A stretch of DNA of 64,000 bases from Arabidopsis thaliana (lineage: Eukaryota > Streptophyta > Magnoliopsida > Brassicales > Brassicaceae), in contig NC_003070.9 in assembly GCF_000001735.4 (NCBI RefSeq), forward strand, positions 8,122,001 through 8,186,000. Reading direction: 5' to 3'. Both the position numbers and the translations under genes were made by a program. The stretch's first letter is position 1, and each line of letters starts with the position of its first letter. This document shows, piece by piece, positions 58,768-64,000 of this stretch. The notes beneath the pieces were generated by a model that ran no database searches, was not told the DNA's origin, and saw only the letters and a program-made list of their open reading frames with translations.

Positions 58768-61406
58768 TTATAGCCCGAGTAAAATGTAGTAAACAAGTGT
58801 AATCGGTAGTGCGATAAGCATTCCAAATATTACCCTGCAATAATACACATAAGAATCAACAATATTAGTAATCTTCTCTTATGCATAAGAAAAGTTTTAC
58901 TATTGGTTCAATATGAAATACTTACCCTGTACTCAAGATTGCGGGATGAACATTATACTCTTTTGCAAACACAAACGGCACGATCCCTTGAGGCAATGCA
59001 GCCTACAACGTTACCACAAGATTTGGTTAAACTACTTCTTACAAAGAGATTGTTAACAACAAACGAAAATAGTTTAATTTACTTGAACAATGGCCACACG
59101 CAATAGGTCTCCACGTAATCCAATAGCCATTGCTGCCACGGCCATTACCGCTGGTCCAGTAAAGAATCTCACCGCCATCGCAAAAGTCGCCGTCGAATTT
59201 CCGCAAGCAATTAATTTCGGTTGCAATGCCATGAACAACCCTTCACCATTTTCACATTTTCAGTTAATTCATTTCCACTCAAAACAACAAGTGCTGAATG
59301 ATGCAATACATGTAAACGTAATCTAAATCCAATAAATGATGATGATGATGCATTCATGTACATTGTAAGTCCAATCAACTTCCACTTAATATGGGGACCA
59401 CGACAACAATCAAGAACACGAGCTATGTCATCCCACCACGACCGTTTATATAATTCGACGTCGCATCAATGACCCTACCTGTCGGATGGTCCATGCCGTA
59501 ACGGGCCATCCCAAAAAATCTTAAAAAATACCAACCATTTTCAATTATTGGAATCCTCACCAAAAAAAAGTTACAATTTTTTCCGTACGAATGTGGATGT
59601 TGTGACATTTGATTGGCGTAAAAATAGAAAGAAAGTAAATGAGTTAACGGAAAAAAGAAACAGAGTAAAAAGATGACTCACCCAAACTGAACATTGCCAT
59701 ACCAAGACCAGCATCAGAAAGAATTGAGATTGATTGTTGAATAATTTTAGGCATTGCCACATCCCACCTTCATATCCAAATTACCATAATCATCACTCTA
59801 ATCAAATCTCACAATAATAATAAACTTCCACTAGTAGTTGATTTTTGATTAAGTTACCTGAAAGCAACAAGAGCCCAAATGAGACCAATGAGACTAGAGT
59901 AAGTGTTTGGGTTTCTTATGAGTTTCCTCCACACCATTATCAATATCAGCCGAGTCATCACACTCGCTGGTGGCATATGTTTTACCGGTACAGTTTCACC
60001 CGTTTCTATAGCTTCTTTAGGGTTTAGCTCTGCTGTGGAGTTACACCGAAGCTTGTGTAGTCCGTTAGGCACTTCCTTTACCCTCTCCGACTCTTCTTCC
60101 CCGCCATAGTCCCCGTTCATCGGACCAGCTACAAATTTAAGCAAATACAGTTTGAGATTTGTGTCCATATGTTACAAAAAAAAATACAATTTAAAAGTTA
60201 AAAACCTTTGTTTTCACCATTTTGAGTATGATCAGAGATCAACATTCGAATCTCTTTTGCACCGCCTTGATCGGATTTTCCGACTTGTTCATTGGCTCCA
60301 TTATCAACTTGAAGACCAGCTCGGTCCGAAACGGGTGATCCGTTGGATCCCCAAACAAACATATGAAGCTCCTTAGCATCATTACTATTTGATTTTCCTA
60401 CATGATGATGATTCTCTTTTGGAGCTTTACTACCGGTTTTATTACCGGTAGAAAACTCCGGATTAGGAGCTGGGTACGACCCGGGAGCTCCTCCCGGGTA
60501 ATACCCGAATCTTGGCGAAGAAGCCATAGCACAACTCTCCTCAAAATTCGAAGGTCTAGGAGTAGGTCCTCTCGAGGACTGAACAGAGTACATATCCGCC
60601 GGACCAAAGTTCGAAAGCCGGCCACCGGGAAACCCCATCATAGAGTAAAAATCAGAATGATTGAAGTTAGATCCTCTTGGAGTAGTGTTAAGACTATAAA
60701 TCTCAGCTCCGGTGAGATTAGACGGACGAGGAGTCATATTAGTACCACCACCACCGTAAAAAGATCTCCGAGAAGCGTTTGATTTTCTCACCGTAACATG
60801 AAGCTTACCATCGTCACCGATTTGAGCATCAGTTTCAAGAAAATCATGTCCATCTAAAGAAACAACATCGGACTCAACTTTGAACGATACAATCGAAGCA
60901 CCAGTCTCTGGAAACTGTTCCATGATCAAGATCTTAGCTCCTCTGTATTCGAAAAGAAAGAGAAGAAGCGTGTACCAGATTATACACTGAAGAACAACGA
61001 TCTGAACCATGAGTGAGCCGGAATATTCTCCGTACATGGCGATCAAGAGAGGTATTCCCATAACGAGAGTGTTGGGAAGTGTTGAAAGAGAGAAGATTGT
61101 GATGCTCCATTCAAGACTACCGGAGCGAGTGAAGTTAGCCCAGATGATTAGGAGAGTGAGCATGATTAGTTTTTGGAGTGTATCGGCTGCGATGAATCGG
61201 AGATTCATTGCGTAAGGATTGTTTGAGGAGATGAAGTGGAAAGAGAGAAGAGGGACGGCGAAAATAGCGACGAAGCGGTTTATGCCGGAACATTGGTCTG
61301 GTGAGAAGATTTTCCACCACCGGACTGAGCCGTAAGCGAGGATCATGGCTACGTAGAGTGGTATCACCGCCGTGAGGACGGTGTAGAGGTCGTGCCATGT
61401 GATCAT
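58768..61406 (-). CDS. PIN7: Auxin efflux carrier PIN7
   Basis: Exons 61406-60206, 60128-59858, 59767-59682, 59240-59083, 59002-58926, 58834-58768; 619 aa, matching At1g23080. N-terminal membrane block ([20 protein letters not shown] through [14 protein letters not shown]), a long hydrophilic loop (about residues 165-455), then a C-terminal membrane block ending [10 protein letters not shown]. Conserved [18 protein letters not shown] is present. The loop has three TPRxS phosphosites ([23 protein letters not shown]), targets of PID/WAG and D6PK kinases that control polarity and activity. It exports IAA from root columella, stele and embryo cells. A second donor GT lies 12 bases inside the exon 1 end. 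A GA-rich leader precedes the ATG. Confidence 0.97.
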
Positions 61407-63237
61407 ATTGTTGTTCGCCGGAGTGGCAAAAGTGTAATTTTGAGTGTGGAAACCGTTAGGAAGTGAGTTAGTGTCAGTCTCTGTTCTCTATGTGATGACG
61501 GAAGCTTTTAACAGAGAAGCTAGTGAGTGTGTGAGAGAGAGAGAGAGAAGGAGAAGATTTGATGATTTTTAGATTTACGAGAGATGTCCCTTTACAGCTT
61601 TTTATACAGCAAACACATGACGACCTAATTAGTTCTTATTTCTATTTTATTACTTCTTTAAACATTTATAAACCTTATCTATTTTTGTACTTTTTAATAC
61701 TATATATATCTTAGCTTTCCCCTAATTTATGTACCATTTAAGATGATATAAAGAAATATCATTTATGTAGTATTTATAAGTTATGGTTATGAATTGTGTT
61801 TGAAATAGGTTATGAATTTGTTACGAAATTGACTGAGATTTTTTAGAGTGGACTGACTGTCTACATGTCACACATAAATGAAAATTTCCATTCAATGAAT
61901 TTTGTGAATCCTTGATAAAAACAATAAAGAGATATTGTGGTTTACCAAGAAAAAAGAAGAAATTAAGTGTGGTTTCATCTAAAAGTAATCATAATATTTT
62001 TTTATATACACGTAAATGCCGGTCCAAAACTTCTTGGGCCACTTAACGTATTACTAGGATTGATTTCTCATAAGCTCGTTGTGAGATAAAATACAAGTGT
62101 GCATTTGGCCCAAACAGAAACAATGTCGTAGTGGTGATTTAAACATGTGCTTATAAGGAGCAAAAGATCACTATAAATTGGTAAAGAAGGTGCAATGCAA
62201 GATCATATTCGCCGAACTAAGTTGACCTAAATTCTATTTCTTATTGTCTAATCGTCTTTTTTTTTTCAAGCTAGGGTTAATTATAACATCCTATGCAATC
62301 CCAAGAAATCTCACTTTTAAGCCACCCTGTCCATTTTCTTTCAGATGGTCTATCATGCATTCTATGTGGCCTTTTAAAAAAAGGTTGGAGTTTTTCGTTG
62401 TTGTTGTCGGGAAAGTATTAGTGTAAAAGAATACCTTATGCCATATGGAAGACTGGAAGTCACAATGTTATCAAGATCTTTCCGCGACCGTATCAAGAAT
62501 TGTTTTTTCCTAGAAGTCACAATGTTATCATAGCTTTGAATGAATTCGATTAACTTCAGAAATATTTTATCATTTCACAAAAGTAGTAACATCTTATTAA
62601 AAATATCTATTAGTTTATGTTATCAGTTCATTTCATCTTTTAATCTAGCTAAATTTTCAATTCGATTTGATTTATAGACCAGTTTTATTTTGAGATAAAT
62701 TTCTTGCTTATAACGTTTACACAATTATAATCGCAGACACATAGCTGATTTGAAGTCTTCTTGAAAGCAATTGCTTCTTCGATTCATCCGCGTCGGTTTA
62801 TCCCTCTTGACAATTACACATTGACTTTTGATATATAATGTAAGCTCTAACTTGGCAAAGTTCTTAACACAATTCTGCTCATGGTTTGGTCATATTTTCT
62901 AATATTATAAAACATAATTATCTTAAATAAAAATATTATTTTTATTTTTTTATTTAATCAGTTTATTTCATAAATAATTTGGATATACATCCGTTTGATC
63001 TAGCTAAGATATCAATTCGATTCTAGATCAATTTTATTCTCGGAGACTAAACATGGCCTAGTAAACTACAAAATGGCGAAATCATACAAACATATCTTGA
63101 CCAAAATCATCACTGAAGAAAGAGAGAGAAGAACGTAATATTACATCTGTACTGAAATTAAAAGATGAAAAAGAGACAAAAAGAAAAATTTAACCATCGG
63201 TTAAATATCAATATTGGACCGATACAAAAAATTATAG
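61407..63237. other. PIN7 promoter region and SULTR3;3 3' side
   Basis: A GAGAGAGAGAG tract at 61532-61546 lies in the probable PIN7 leader. The rest is AT-rich with no gene. The right edge is the 3' untranslated side of the sulfate transporter gene. Confidence 0.5.
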
Positions 63238-64000
63238 TTAAACGTTACTGAGAGATGGCCCTTTAAGAGAGAGCGACGCAACGGCCTCAGCGACGGTTAA
63301 GAAGAGAAACTCGGGCCTCATGAACTCTTTTTGTTCGTCAGCTCTTTGAAGCTTCTCCACCACTTCGCTTAGAGGGTTCACAAACACAAGCTTCACACAT
63401 AAAATAAATATCCAGTTTAGATCAAAATCTAATTAGTTTCCTTGGATAAGTGACAAAATCGGATTGTGAAAACAACTATTTTTACCTCGATGTCCTTCTT
63501 GGCGGTTGTTTTCTTAAGTTCCTTAAAAAAGGACACTCCGTTTGTGTCTACACCGCTCACGGCTTTAACATATATAAAAGCAAAGTTAGCTAGTTGAAAT
63601 ATATTGGTTTTCTTGAGTTTTATGGTTTTGCATTAGAAAATTAAAACTAATTAGCAATGAGTGAATTTGCCTTTAAGTCTAATCACATTTCCTATACGGG
63701 TTTCTAATAGATTCTATCAAGACTAACCTGACATTTCAAGAATCAAGAACTGTAGGCTAGAATGCTTCTCTTGAGCTTCCTCTTCTTCGCATTCTTCAAT
63801 CCAACGAGATGTTCTACAAAAAATTTATGCAACACAAAAGCAGAGAATGTTAGTAAATGAAACATAGCTATTAAGAAATGTGGTGTTGACAAAAAAAATG
63901 TATTAAGAAATGTGGTTACAATCTAATAAACATCAGGGTTCATAAACATTTAAGAGATCAAAGTCTAATGTATCCGAACTTCCAAAATCTATATAGAAAG
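63238..64000 (-). CDS. SULTR3;3: Sulfate transporter SULTR3;3, C-terminal exons only (partial)
   Basis: Three minus-strand exons are in view: 63813-63728, 63562-63486, 63390-63238. The gene continues past the window edge; 63814-64000 appears to be intron. They encode the STAS domain of a plant SulP/SULTR protein: RTSRWIEECEEEE, then LQFLILEMSAVSGVDTNGVS, FFKELKKTTAKKDIE, LVFVNPLSEVVEKL and a C-terminus ending KGPSLSNV. The M-S-A-V-S-G-V-D-T segment is the conserved STAS phosphate-loop region, with a Thr that can be phosphorylated in relatives. This matches At1g23090 (AST91/SULTR3;3), a group 3 transporter implicated in chloroplast sulfate uptake. The membrane domain is outside the window. Confidence 0.9.

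Noticed and set aside
1..64000. CRISPR arrays, bacterial operons, phage or plasmid features
   Set aside because: The window is plant nuclear DNA throughout; repeats seen are microsatellites, local duplications and transposon relics.

Overview
This is plant nuclear DNA, and the gene set and order match Arabidopsis thaliana chromosome 1, about At1g22940 to At1g23090. The non-coding DNA is AT-rich, introns are short with GT/AG borders, and there are plant-only families (PIN, HIPP, CRF, FRO, PUB, SULTR, P-class PPR). I recognised the genes from their translated sequence. Locus names come from memory of that genome and were not looked up. Exon borders were worked out by hand: GT/AG sites were chosen so that frame and family homology are kept, and every complete model closes in frame.

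Layout. 0.4-2.9 kb: TH1, the fused ThiD-ThiE thiamine enzyme (+). 3.3-5.2 kb: a 2OG/Fe(II) dioxygenase (-). 6.1-8.2 kb: an intronless P-class PPR protein (-). 8.8-12.2 kb: two tandem GCIP (cyclin-D1-binding-like) genes (-), with the wreck of a third copy between them. 13.3 kb: CRF7, a short AP2/ERF factor (-). 17.2-22.9 kb: two isoprenylated heavy-metal-domain proteins (+), HIPP22 and a longer HIPP. 25.4-31.4 kb: two convergent iron-redox genes, the ferroxidase LPR1 (+) and the ferric reductase FRO3 (-). 34.7-36.8 kb: the U-box/ARM ubiquitin ligase PUB11 (+). 37-43 kb: gene-poor, with a possible solo LTR and a decayed F-box gene. 43.0 and 46.6 kb: two small proline-rich secreted proteins (+). 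48.9-50.7 kb: the microtubule protein MDP40 (-). 52.0-53.8 kb: a DUF300/TMEM184 (LAZ1-like) membrane protein (-). 58.8-61.4 kb: the auxin efflux carrier PIN7 (-). 63.2 kb to the edge: the C-terminal STAS end of sulfate transporter SULTR3;3 (-).

There are no operons. Genes are independently transcribed, and the meaningful groupings are tandem families (GCIP, HIPP, proline-rich proteins) and the tail-to-tail LPR1/FRO3 pair. Between genes I find small transposon relics: a 5'-truncated LINE with poly-A and a 14-nt target-site duplication at 18.5 kb, copia-like remains at 33 kb, a possible solo LTR at 38.2 kb, and a Helitron 3' terminus at 48.35 kb.

I found no wholly new biological system. The least expected structure is the GCIP chimera at 10.6-10.9 kb, where exons 1-2 of a destroyed paralog have become the 3' end of its neighbour.
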